NCBI GenBank assembly: GCA_947478785.1
Contig: CANJXI010000021.1
Location: forward strand, 1-52,223
DNA: 52,223 nucleotides
Reading direction: 5' to 3'
Origin: Caulobacteraceae bacterium
GTDB taxonomy: Bacteria > Pseudomonadota > Alphaproteobacteria > Caulobacterales > Caulobacteraceae
Position 1 is the stretch's first letter; every line of letters begins with the position of its first letter. The notes under the pieces are model-generated. The model was not told the origin of the DNA, ran no database searches, and was given only the letters and a program-made list of their open reading frames with translations. The translations under genes and the position numbers were made by a program. Below, one piece after another: positions 44,404 to 52,223 of this stretch.

Positions 44404-45864
44404 ATGGCGCCGGATCGCGAGATTGAACTGAAATTCCTCTGCGCGCCGGAGGACCTGGGCGCCGTGCTGGCGGCGGCCCCGGCCGGCGACGACGAGAGCC
44501 GCGAGCTGATCAGCGTCTATTTCGACACCGCCGGGCGAGACCTGCAGAAGGCCGGCGTCTCGCTCCGGGTGCGCGAGAGCCGGGGACGGCGCGTACAGAC
44601 CCTGAAGCGCGGCGAGGGCCTGAGCCGCGAGGAATATGAGGCGCCGGTCGAGGGCGAGACGCCCGATCCCGAGCTCGGCCCGCTGAAGGATCTGCTGCCC
44701 GAAGGCGAGCGGCTGGATCCGGCCTTCAACGTCCGCGTCACGCGCCGCCAGCGGACCTTTCGCTACCAGGGCGCCGAGATCGAGCTGGCGCTGGACCAGG
44801 GCGAGGTGTCCGGCGGCGGGGCGCGGGCGCCGATCTGCGAGGTGGAGCTTGAGCTGAAATCCGGCTCGCCACAGGCGCTGTTCGCGCTGGCCCGGGAACT
44901 CGGCGCCGCCGCGCCCCTCTACGTCTCCTTCGACGGCAAGGCCGCCCGGGGCCAGGCGCTGACGGCGGGCGCGGCGCTGCAGGCCCGGCGCGGCGGCCGG
45001 GTCGCCCTGCTGGCGCGCGCGCCGGCCGCCCAGGCCTTCCAGGCGGTGGCCCGCGACGCGCTCGGCCAGATCGCCGCCAACGCCGCGGTGCTGCGCGCCG
45101 AACCTCGCGCCGAGGCGGTGCACCAGCTGCGGGTGGCGACCCGGCGGCTGCGGAGCGCGCTCACAACCTTCAGCGGCCTGCTGGATCCGGGCGGGCTGGC
45201 CACGGTGAAGGCCGAACTCAAGTGGCTGGCACGGAGCCTGGACGAGGCCCGCGACCTGGATGTGTTCGCCGAGCGGATGGCGAGCCCGGCCAAGGCCCTG
45301 GAAACCCCGCCGCCAGGCCTGAAGGCGCTGGCCGCCGCGCTCAACGGCGCGCGGCGCCGGGCCTGGCGGGATGCGGCCGAGACCGCGTCCAGCGCGCGGT
45401 TCCGGGCCCTGATGATCGACGTCACCGCCTGGGTCGAGACCGGGGACTGGCTGGCGGCGGCCGGGGCCCAATCCACGCGCGCCTTCGCCCGGCAGGCGCT
45501 GAAGGCGCGGCTGCGCAAGGTCCTCAAGCGCGGCCAGTCGCTGCGCGAGGCGGACGACGCGGCGCGCCACCGCCTCCGGATCGAGGGCAAGAAGCTGCGC
45601 TACGCGGCGGAGGCCTTCGCCAGTCTCTATCCGGGGAAGGCGATGGCCCGGTTAATCGGCCGGGTGAAGGCCCTGCAGGAAGCGCTGGGCGAGCTCAACG
45701 ACCTGGCGGTGGCGGGGCCCCTGCTGGCCGGCCTGTCGCTGAAGCCCGAGACGGCCTTCGCGGCCGGCGCGCTGGTCGGCCTGCGGATGGCGGAGAAGCC
45801 TGTCCTGATCGACGACGCGGCGAAGGCGTTCAGGCGGGTGAAGCGGGCCGGGGCGGCGTTTTAG
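44404..45864 (+). CDS. CYTH-CHAD protein, probable inorganic triphosphatase
   Basis: A 486-residue protein with two domains. The N-terminal CYTH tunnel fold (residues 1 to about 190) shows EIELKF at the start, ISVYFDTAGRDLQ, SLRVRESRGRRVQTLKR and ICEVELELKSG. The C-terminal CHAD domain (about 205-486) shows EAVHQLRVATRRLRSALTTF, LKWLARSLDEARDLDVF and RIEGKKLRYAAEAF with conserved His and basic residues that bind polyphosphate. E. coli YgiF has the same layout and hydrolyses triphosphate. ATG 44404 follows a GTG three bases earlier that could also start it. It is divergent from bioB. Confidence 0.9.
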   Translation: MAPDREIELKFLCAPEDLGAVLAAAPAGDDESRELISVYFDTAGRDLQKAGVSLRVRESRGRRVQTLKRGEGLSREEYEAPVEGETPDPELGPLKDLLPEGERLDPAFNVRVTRRQRTFRYQGAEIELALDQGEVSGGGARAPICEVELELKSGSPQALFALARELGAAAPLYVSFDGKAARGQALTAGAALQARRGGRVALLARAPAAQAFQAVARDALGQIAANAAVLRAEPRAEAVHQLRVATRRLRSALTTFSGLLDPGGLATVKAELKWLARSLDEARDLDVFAERMASPAKALETPPPGLKALAAALNGARRRAWRDAAETASSARFRALMIDVTAWVETGDWLAAAGAQSTRAFARQALKARLRKVLKRGQSLREADDAARHRLRIEGKKLRYAAEAFASLYPGKAMARLIGRVKALQEALGELNDLAVAGPLLAGLSLKPETAFAAGALVGLRMAEKPVLIDDAAKAFRRVKRAGAAF

Positions 45865-45875
45865 CGCGCCGCGCT

Positions 45876-46544
45876 TCAGATCCTCGGCCTGACCCGGTCG
45901 CAGAAGGCGCGGATGTATTCGCGGGCGGCGGGGGGCGTGCAGATCAGGACGTCCGTGATCGCCACGCAGTCGTAGGGCGTGCGGCGCCGGATCGTCTGGA
46001 TCACCTGCGCCATGCCCGGCCACTTGTGGGCGTCGAAGGGCGGCGGCGGTGGAGCCAGGAAGGCGCGGGCGTCGTCGATCAGGACGAAGTGCTCGAAAGG
46101 GGAGTCCGCGATGGCGGCCAGCTCCTCCAGCAGGGGACAGTCGTCGTGGCTGCCATGGAAGCCGCCGCCGGCATGGCCGTCGAGCCAGACCAGCGCCGGT
46201 CCGGCAAGCCCGGCCATGACCTTCGGCAGCTCGACACGGGAGTCGCCCAGGATCACCTGGGCGTTGGTCCCGGCCAGCCGCGCCGAGGCCGCCCGGTGGC
46301 AGGCGGGGTCGATCTCGATCGAGGCGACCTGGGGAAAGATCCCGGCGGCGAAGGCGGTGGCGTCGCCCCGGAACGTTCCGGTCTCCACGAAGGCCTGGAT
46401 CTCGTAGCGGGCCTGCAGGAACCGGACGAGGCCGGACAATGGCTCGGAATGCAGGGCGCCCAATCGCTTCACCTTTCGGCCGCGTGCCGGCGCTCTCCGC
46501 GCGAACGCAGCCATCGCGCCAAGCCCGCCTTCCGGCAACCGCAT
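45876..46544 (-). CDS. Class I SAM-methyltransferase-like protein
   Basis: A 222-residue protein whose centre has a Rossmann methyltransferase pattern: AFVETGTFRGDATAFAAGIF, VASIEIDPACHRAASARL, VILGDSRVELPKVM, and ALVWLDGHAGGGFHG, a form often annotated as class I methyltransferase in sugar or polysaccharide contexts. The C-terminal part is LICTPPAAREYIRAF. ATG 46542-46544 gives MRLPEGGLGAMAAF; a longer start would run through the 16-base palindrome at 46543-46558 and into the ahcY promoter. It is divergent from ahcY with only 76 bases between. Substrate unknown. Confidence 0.65.
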   Translation of the reverse strand: MRLPEGGLGAMAAFARRAPARGRKVKRLGALHSEPLSGLVRFLQARYEIQAFVETGTFRGDATAFAAGIFPQVASIEIDPACHRAASARLAGTNAQVILGDSRVELPKVMAGLAGPALVWLDGHAGGGFHGSHDDCPLLEELAAIADSPFEHFVLIDDARAFLAPPPPPFDAHKWPGMAQVIQTIRRRTPYDCVAITDVLICTPPAAREYIRAFCDRVRPRI

Positions 46545-46558
46545 AAAGAATTCTTTAT
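46543..46558. promoter_or_regulatory. Perfect 16-base palindrome in the ahcY promoter region
   Basis: ATAAAGAATTCTTTAT reads the same on both strands and stands out as AT-rich in very GC-rich surroundings. It is 63 bases before the ahcY ATG and overlaps the start of the divergent methyltransferase-like gene. The symmetry and position suggest a repressor operator. An ArsR-type SahR site, known to control ahcY and methionine-cycle genes in Proteobacteria, is a candidate; I cannot confirm that the sequence matches. Confidence 0.55.
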
Positions 46559-46620
46559 ATGATTGTTGCGCGCGCGACTGCCCGCCGCTATAGAGCCGCC
46601 AAAGCATTTTCGAGGATAGA

Positions 46621-48012
<1,392 letters not shown>

Positions 48013-48025
48013 GCCTGACAAGAAG

Positions 48026-48054
48026 AAGGCCCCGGCGGGAGTCGCCAGGGCCTT
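48026..48054 (+). terminator. Probable terminator of ahcY
   Basis: AAGGCCCCGGCG pairs with CGCCAGGGCCTT (one bulged base each side) around GGAGT, 14 bases after the ahcY stop. The following bases (CAAGCTGTCTTTCG) have only a short T run, so termination may be leaky. Confidence 0.6.
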
Positions 48055-48159
48055 CAAGCTGTCTTTCGCTGGGGGGCAATCGCGAGGACAGGCCCGCATC
48101 TGTGCGGGCCAAGTGTGACGCCCGCGTGGCGCCGGCGCGACCGAATCCGGCCCGCAAGG

Positions 48160-48175
48160 TTAAGCTTTCGTAACC
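48160..48175. promoter_or_regulatory. TTAA-N7-TAACC box upstream of the LolA-like gene
   Basis: TTAAGCTTTCGTAACC sits 137 bases before the next start codon. It is flanked by AAGG on one side and TTTGG on the other, so AAGGTTA and TAACCTT also make a 7-bp stem. The same core with three changes lies at 34686-34701 upstream of chvI. It is near the CtrA consensus, but the second half is TAACC rather than TTAAC. Confidence 0.35.
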
Positions 48176-48312
48176 TTTGGTCAGCCGGCCAGGCGGCGGA
48201 CGAGGCGCGGCGGCATCGCGATCCGCTTCGATATCGGCTGAACATCGAAGCCGCCCTTTTGCCGCCAGGGTGCGGGCGCTAGGTATCGCCGCAACCCTGG
48301 AGGCCACCGCCG

Positions 48313-48945
48313 ATGACCCTGACCCGCCGCACCCTCGGCATAGCCCTGTCCGGCCTGGCGCTGGCCGGATCAGCCCGCGCGCAGGGGCTGCCCGCCCCCG
48401 ACCAGGCCCTGGTGGACCGCGCCGTAGCCTATCTGGAAGGGCTGGCCGAGGCCAAGGCCCGCTTCGTGCAGACCGACGCGCGGGGCGCCTCCAGCCAGGG
48501 CACGGTCTGGCTGAAGCGCCCGGGCAAGGCGCGCTTCGCCTACGATCCGCCGTCGGGGCTCCTGGTGGTGTCGAATGGATCGACGGTGGCCATCGCCGAC
48601 AGCCGGCTGAAGACCTTCGATTCCTATCCGCTGATGTCGACCCCGCTGTCGCTGTTCCTGGCCAAGACCGTGCGCCTCGACCGCGGGGTGCGGGTGACCC
48701 GGGTGGCGCGCATGGCCGACGGCTTCAACATCACCGCGCGGGACGGCAAGAAGCAGACCGCCGGCGAGATCACCCTGACGTTCCGGGACACGCCGCTGGC
48801 GCTGGCCGGCTGGTCGGTCACCGACGCGCAGGGGCGGGCCACCCACGTCCAGCTTGTCGGCCTGGCGCCGGCCCCCGGGCTCGACCCGTCGCTCTTCGTG
48901 CTGAAGGACCCCAGGCCAAAGAACGTCGGACGCGGCAAGGTGTGA
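48313..48945 (+). CDS. LolA-like outer-membrane lipoprotein carrier protein
   Basis: A 210-residue protein with an exported N-terminus (MTLTRRTLGIALSGLALAGS, ending ARAQ), which has a twin-arginine-like TRR. The mature part is the LolA half-barrel: VAYLEGLAEAKARFVQTDARGASSQGTVWLKRPGKARFAYDPP, then SGLLVVSNGSTVAIADSRLKTF and PLSLFLAKTV. LolA ferries lipoproteins from LolCDE to LolB across the periplasm. Related proteins also serve in other lipid transport, so lolA is likely but not proven. The upstream gap carries a TTAA-N7-TAACC box. Confidence 0.85.
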   Translation: MTLTRRTLGIALSGLALAGSARAQGLPAPDQALVDRAVAYLEGLAEAKARFVQTDARGASSQGTVWLKRPGKARFAYDPPSGLLVVSNGSTVAIADSRLKTFDSYPLMSTPLSLFLAKTVRLDRGVRVTRVARMADGFNITARDGKKQTAGEITLTFRDTPLALAGWSVTDAQGRATHVQLVGLAPAPGLDPSLFVLKDPRPKNVGRGKV

Positions 48946-48981
48946 TTGTTTCGCCACGCGCAAGAGACAATCTTTTGATTG

Positions 48982-49011
48982 TTGACATTAGTTGGCCGCA
49001 GTGGCGGTAAT
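48982..49011 (+). promoter_or_regulatory. Sigma-70-like promoter
   Basis: TTGACA (48982-48987) is a perfect -35; 18 bases later GGTAAT (49006-49011) is a fair -10. It lies in unusually AT-rich DNA just after the LolA-like gene, and points at the terminator at 49099-49134. The predicted transcription start is near 49018. Confidence 0.5.
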
Positions 49012-49017
49012 GCCACT

Positions 49018-49134
49018 ATGCCGCCTGCGCGACGCGCGCGCCGGTGGATTCCGTACCGGATCTATCCCCTCCCGGCTGCGGTATGAGAGACAACTTTCAA
49101 CGCCCGGGCTTCTCCAGTGCCCGGGCGTTTCTTT
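49018..49134 (+). ncRNA. Candidate trans-acting small RNA of about 117 nt
   Basis: The 246-base gap between the LolA-like gene and xthA has its own promoter (48982-49011) and an unusually good terminator (49099-49134) with no plausible reading frame between. The RNA would contain a stem CCGGT/ACCGG (49041-49059) and a single-stranded CCCCTCCC (49066-49073), which is complementary to a ribosome-binding site. Anti-Shine-Dalgarno CU-rich loops are typical of alphaproteobacterial small RNAs. It could also be the leader of xthA or a 3' end of the upstream gene. Confidence 0.45.
49099..49134 (+). terminator. Strong intrinsic terminator
   Basis: AACGCCCGGGC (49099-49109) is perfectly complementary to GCCCGGGCGTT (49119-49129) around TTCTCCAGT, and TCTTT follows. 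It functions in the plus direction. It stands 57 bases before xthA, so it ends a transcript that starts upstream of the gene. Confidence 0.9.
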
Positions 49135-49191
49135 ACGCCCCGGTCTCCATGCCCCGTTTGCTTTTGCGCCAGCGCGCCCTAATTGCGGCCC

Positions 49192-49994
<803 letters not shown>

Positions 49995-49998
<4 letters not shown>

Positions 49999-50402
49999 CA
50001 TGCGACCGTTTCCAGATGCCCCGCTCGGGCGAGATCAAGCATCGGTCGATCACGGGTCATGACGCGATACTGAAAGGCTCGCGCCGTCGCGACGATCACC
50101 CGATCTGCGGGGTCTCGCAGCGGCCCTGGCAGGAATGAACTCGCAACAAGTACGCTGGGCGGCATGGGGGCAAGGGCGATACTGTTCTCCAGCGCCATCT
50201 GGAACCAGCTAAGCGGGTCCATTTTGAGCTTCAGTCGACCTCTCGCTGTGAGTTGGCCAATTTCCCAGGCGGAGATGGGAGATACGACGACGCCGCCCAC
50301 CTCACGATTAGCCTCTAGCAATTTGGCTATCGCGACGCTGCTGAGCTCGTTGTCAGTGAGCCAGATGAGCGCGCATGTATCCAAGAGGATGGGGCGGATC
50401 AC
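49995..50402 (-). CDS. PIN-domain toxin, VapC family
   Basis: A 135-residue ribonuclease-type toxin. The PIN-domain acid residues are visible: LLDTCALIWL (first Asp), SAWEIGQL (Glu), and later DPADRVIVATARAF with the second pair (RDP-AD) and a final RD in TRDRPMLD. VapC-type toxins cut initiator tRNA or rRNA. It overlaps the partner gene by four bases (ATGA), as in a type II toxin-antitoxin pair. The DNA is less GC-rich than its neighbours, which suggests horizontal transfer. Confidence 0.88.
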
Positions 50403-50773
50403 TGTGTCTCAGCGTCCCAGATTTCACCGGTCGGCTCCGTAAGGTCATAGCCTGGCGAAACCTGGACGGTGCCGCCGAGCGCCGCCTGCAGCTTCGTCAA
50501 CCACCGCGCATCCGCACGTTCCGACTTGGGCTCCTCCGCGCGCCGGAAAACCAACCGCTGGGCAAAGGTATCAACCTGTTCAGTCTTGTAGCCGGCGGCC
50601 AACCAAGCCCGGGTCATCGGATTGTTGGATGGGTTGTTGCTCCACCAGGCGGGGTATTGCTTTGAACTGGGCAGCTTGCACCCGATCACACTCTCGATCT
50701 CATCGAACGTCATAGACAGGCGTTCGCCGGCCTGATGCTGGAGAAATTCTCCGAGTGGCGCATAGCGGCTCAT
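50399..50773 (-). CDS. Putative antitoxin with a non-standard N-terminal domain
   Basis: A 124-residue protein directly upstream of and overlapping the PIN toxin, as expected of an antitoxin. The N-terminus YAPLGEFLQHQAGERLSMTFDEIESVIGCKLP, SKQYPAWWSNNP and AWLAAGYKTEQVDTFAQRLVFRR does not resemble AbrB, PHD or RHH. It recalls a small domain (DUF7662-like, from memory) seen alone or fused in defence-type proteins. The last 45 residues (TKLQAALGGTVQVSPG, then DLTEPTGEIWDAET) are Gly/Thr-rich and could be the toxin-inhibiting tail. DNA binding is not shown. Confidence 0.65.
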   Translation of the reverse strand: MSRYAPLGEFLQHQAGERLSMTFDEIESVIGCKLPSSKQYPAWWSNNPSNNPMTRAWLAAGYKTEQVDTFAQRLVFRRAEEPKSERADARWLTKLQAALGGTVQVSPGYDLTEPTGEIWDAETQ

Positions 50774-50812
50774 GGGGCCTCCTATCTCAAAGGTGACCCT
50801 TAGAATTCTTCA

Positions 50813-50824
50813 TTACAGCTGTAA
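50813..50824. promoter_or_regulatory. TTACAGCTGTAA palindrome upstream of the toxin-antitoxin pair
   Basis: A perfect 12-base palindrome, 40 bases before the antitoxin start, in AT-rich sequence (CTTAGAATTCTTCATTACAG and on). The position suits an operator by which the toxin-antitoxin complex represses itself. Confidence 0.5.
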
Positions 50825-50832
50825 AGTGTTTT

Positions 50833-51516
50833 CTATGGCTGTAGCCTATAGCCGCCCGCCTCGGTGAGCAGCAGCCTGGCGTTGGCGGGGTCGCTTTCGA
50901 TCTTCTGGCGCAGGCGGTAGACGTGGGTCTCCAGGGTGTGGGTGGTGACGCCGGCGTTGTAGCCCCAGACCTCGGCCAGGAGCTCCTCGCGCGACACCGG
51001 CTTCTCGCCGGCCCGGTAGAGGTACTTCAGGATGTTGGTCTCCTTCTCCGTCAGCCGGATCTTCTTCTGCTGGGCGTCCAGCAGCATCTTGGCGGACGGG
51101 CGGAATTCGTAGGTCCCCAGCCGGTAGACCGCGGCTTCCGAATGCTCGGCGCTCCTGAGCTGGGCGCGGATGCGGGCCAGCAGGACGGCGAACCTGTAGG
51201 GTTTGGTCACATAGTCGTTGGCGCCGGAGTCCAGCCCCTGGACGGTATCCTCGTCGGCGGCGGCGGCGGTCAGCATGATCACCGGGGCGGCGACGCCAGC
51301 GGCGCGCATGCGCCGGCAGGCCTCGCGGCCGTCGAAATCGGGCAGGTCGACGTCGAGCAGCACGAGGTCGGGCCGCTGGGCCGAGGCCACGCGGACGCCT
51401 TCGCCGGCGGTGGCCGCCTCGAGGATGTTGAAGTCCTCGGCCTGGAGCTGTTCGGCGACCGCCCCGCGAAGGTCCGCGTCGTCATCGACGATGAGGAGAG
51501 TCTTGCGTTGAGCCAT
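50833..51516 (-). CDS. OmpR-family response regulator, orphan
   Basis: A 227-residue two-component regulator. The receiver shows LLIVDDDADLRGAV, phospho-Asp D55 in LVLLDVDLPDFDG, TAAAADEDTV and the Lys in VTKPYRFAVLL. The C-terminal winged helix has KKIRLTEKETNILKYLYRAG, PVSREELLAEVWGY and THTLETHVYRLRQKIE. No kinase gene adjoins it, so its signal is unknown. ATG 51514-51516 opens the conserved frame. It is divergent from the L,D-transpeptidase and convergent in spacing with nothing, the toxin-antitoxin pair lying downstream on the same strand. Confidence 0.9.
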   Translation of the reverse strand: MAQRKTLLIVDDDADLRGAVAEQLQAEDFNILEAATAGEGVRVASAQRPDLVLLDVDLPDFDGREACRRMRAAGVAAPVIMLTAAAADEDTVQGLDSGANDYVTKPYRFAVLLARIRAQLRSAEHSEAAVYRLGTYEFRPSAKMLLDAQQKKIRLTEKETNILKYLYRAGEKPVSREELLAEVWGYNAGVTTHTLETHVYRLRQKIESDPANARLLLTEAGGYRLQP

Positions 51517-51575
51517 GGGGCCGGAACATGCACCGTATCTGGGGCCCCCGGCAAAGGGATTTGGGAAAACAGCTC

Positions 51576-52094
51576 GTGAACGTCATCGCCACCGCCGACG
51601 GCTTCCTCGATTTCGGGGCGGGGCGGGTCCGCTGCGCGCTAGGCAAGGGCGGCGTCCTGCCCGCCCGCGACAAGCGCGAGGGTGACGGCGCCTCGCCGGC
51701 CGGGACCTGGCCGATCCGGCGGCTGCTCTGGCGCGCCGACAAGGGGCCGGCGCCCCGGACGGCGCTGCCGACCCACGCCATCGCGCCCGACGACGGCTGG
51801 TGCGACGCGCCGGACGATCCGGCCTACAACCGGCCCGTCAAGCTGCCCTACCCGGCCAGCGCCGAGCGGATGTGGCGCGACGACGCGATCTACGACCTGG
51901 TGGTGGTGCTGGGCCACAACGACGAACCGGTGGCGCCCGGCCTAGGCTCGGCGATCTTCCTGCACCTGGCGCGGCCGGACTATGCGCCCACCGAGGGCTG
52001 CGTCGCCCTGGCGCGGCGCGATCTGGAGGCCCTGCTGTCGCGCGCCCGGCTGGGCGACGTGCTGGAGATCGTGGGTTATACCAACCGCCCTTAA
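51576..52094 (+). CDS. L,D-transpeptidase family protein (YkuD domain)
   Basis: A 172-residue protein with a YkuD catalytic domain. RVRCALGKGGVLPARDKREGDGASPAGTWPIRR opens the domain, PVKLPYPASAERMW and VVVLGHNDEP precede the active loop, and IFLHLARPDYAPTEGCVALARRD holds the catalytic His and Cys (T-E-G-C replaces the usual S-x-G-C). It may cross-link peptidoglycan or attach lipoprotein. GTG 51576 is preferred over ATG 51528, which would leave only 11 bases to the divergent regulator; GGGAAAACAG precedes it. Its final codons overlap the stop of the IS630 transposase. Confidence 0.8.
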   Translation: MNVIATADGFLDFGAGRVRCALGKGGVLPARDKREGDGASPAGTWPIRRLLWRADKGPAPRTALPTHAIAPDDGWCDAPDDPAYNRPVKLPYPASAERMWRDDAIYDLVVVLGHNDEPVAPGLGSAIFLHLARPDYAPTEGCVALARRDLEALLSRARLGDVLEIVGYTNRP

Positions 52095-52223
52095 ACGTCA
52101 CCGCAGCAGGCCCATGTCCGTGCGCCGAGGGATTGGATGCGGTCTGGCTCGGCGATGAGGCGGTTCCAGGCGTCGCAGACGGCGTCGAGGATGGCGTCGT
52201 AGTCCTTGAAGACGTGGTTGGAG
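52091..52223 (-). mobile_element. IS630-family transposase, C-terminal part, cut by the window edge
   Basis: The minus-strand frame ending in TAA at 52091-52093 reads SNHVFKDYDAILDAVCDAWN, then RLIAEPDRIQSLGARTWACC and GDV. This is the well-known end of IS630-type transposases (motif DYDAIxDAxCxAWNRL). The rest lies beyond the right edge. The stop codon overlaps that of the L,D-transpeptidase, so the left end of the element, with its inverted repeat, must lie inside the last codons of that gene. Confidence 0.85.

Larger units (their letters stand above)
48013..48312. other. 300-base intergenic region between ahcY and the LolA-like gene
   Basis: No reading frame is convincing here. It holds the terminator at 48026-48054, a second hairpin GGCCCGCA-TCTG-TGCGGGCC (48086-48105) without a T tract, and the 48160-48175 TTAA-N7-TAACC box. 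A short GC-rich leader without visible regulatory RNA features comes before the LolA-like start. Confidence 0.6.

Noticed and set aside
48086..48105. Hairpin GGCCCGCA-TCTG-TGCGGGCC as a terminator
   Set aside because: It has a perfect stem but no T tract on either strand, so I mention it only as a structure inside the intergenic region.

Overview
The window is very GC-rich, dense, ordinary bacterial chromosome with short spacers and many ATGA-type gene overlaps. Gene content points to an alphaproteobacterium of the Caulobacterales (Caulobacter/Phenylobacterium-like): a ChvI-ChvG pair followed by a short HprK, a mannose-type EIIA and HPr; flagellin-sugar genes of the pseB/pseC (flmA/flmB) type; a DUF6481 protein; and intergenic palindromes of the GTTCCTCCC/GGGGCAGGAAC kind. 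No rRNA, tRNA, CRISPR array or prophage is visible. The only mobile element is the 3' end of an IS630-type transposase at the right edge.

Layout. 1-5.2 kb: a truncated gene end behind a hairpin repeat, then the ffh-rpsP-rimM-trmD-rplS translation/SRP block on the minus strand, interrupted by a plus-strand thioesterase. 5.4-7.9 kb: a small membrane protein, a TauD-type dioxygenase, an exported DUF6134 protein and a small helical protein. 7.9-22.6 kb: a complete assimilatory nitrate regulon, all on the minus strand: mobA, nasT, nasS, a leader attenuator, an outer-membrane porin gene broken by an in-frame TGA, nrtA-nrtB-nrtD, narK, nirB-nirD, nasA and cobA. 22.7-30.1 kb: metabolic and small unknown genes (thiolase, PEP-mutase family, small basic proteins, glycosyltransferase/N-demethylase/VanZ operon, HAD, pterin dehydratase, SDR). 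30.2-38.3 kb: an exported protein, pseB-pseC, a 570-residue protein of unknown function, then chvI-chvG-hprK-EIIA-HPr. 38.3-46.5 kb: an ABC-2 exporter, the biotin genes bioD-bioF / bioA / bioB, a CYTH-CHAD protein and a methyltransferase-like protein. 46.6-52.2 kb: ahcY, a LolA-like protein, a candidate small RNA, xthA, a PIN-domain toxin-antitoxin pair, an orphan response regulator, an L,D-transpeptidase and the IS630 remnant.

How the genes work together. Nitrate enters through the porin, NrtABD and NarK, is reduced by the molybdoenzyme NasA (cofactor finished by MobA) and by the siroheme enzyme NirBD (siroheme precursor from CobA). NasS and NasT should control the operon through RNA. The leader between nasS and the porin gene carries two stem-loops, each with a six-base loop having A at position 1 and G at position 4. 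The second stem overlaps the 5' arm of a strong terminator ending in eight U, which is the layout of an ANTAR-controlled antiterminator. This attenuator and the nonsense codon just downstream are the strongest observations. A candidate ~117-nt small RNA with a CU-rich loop (49018-49134) and a palindromic operator at ahcY (46543-46558) come next.
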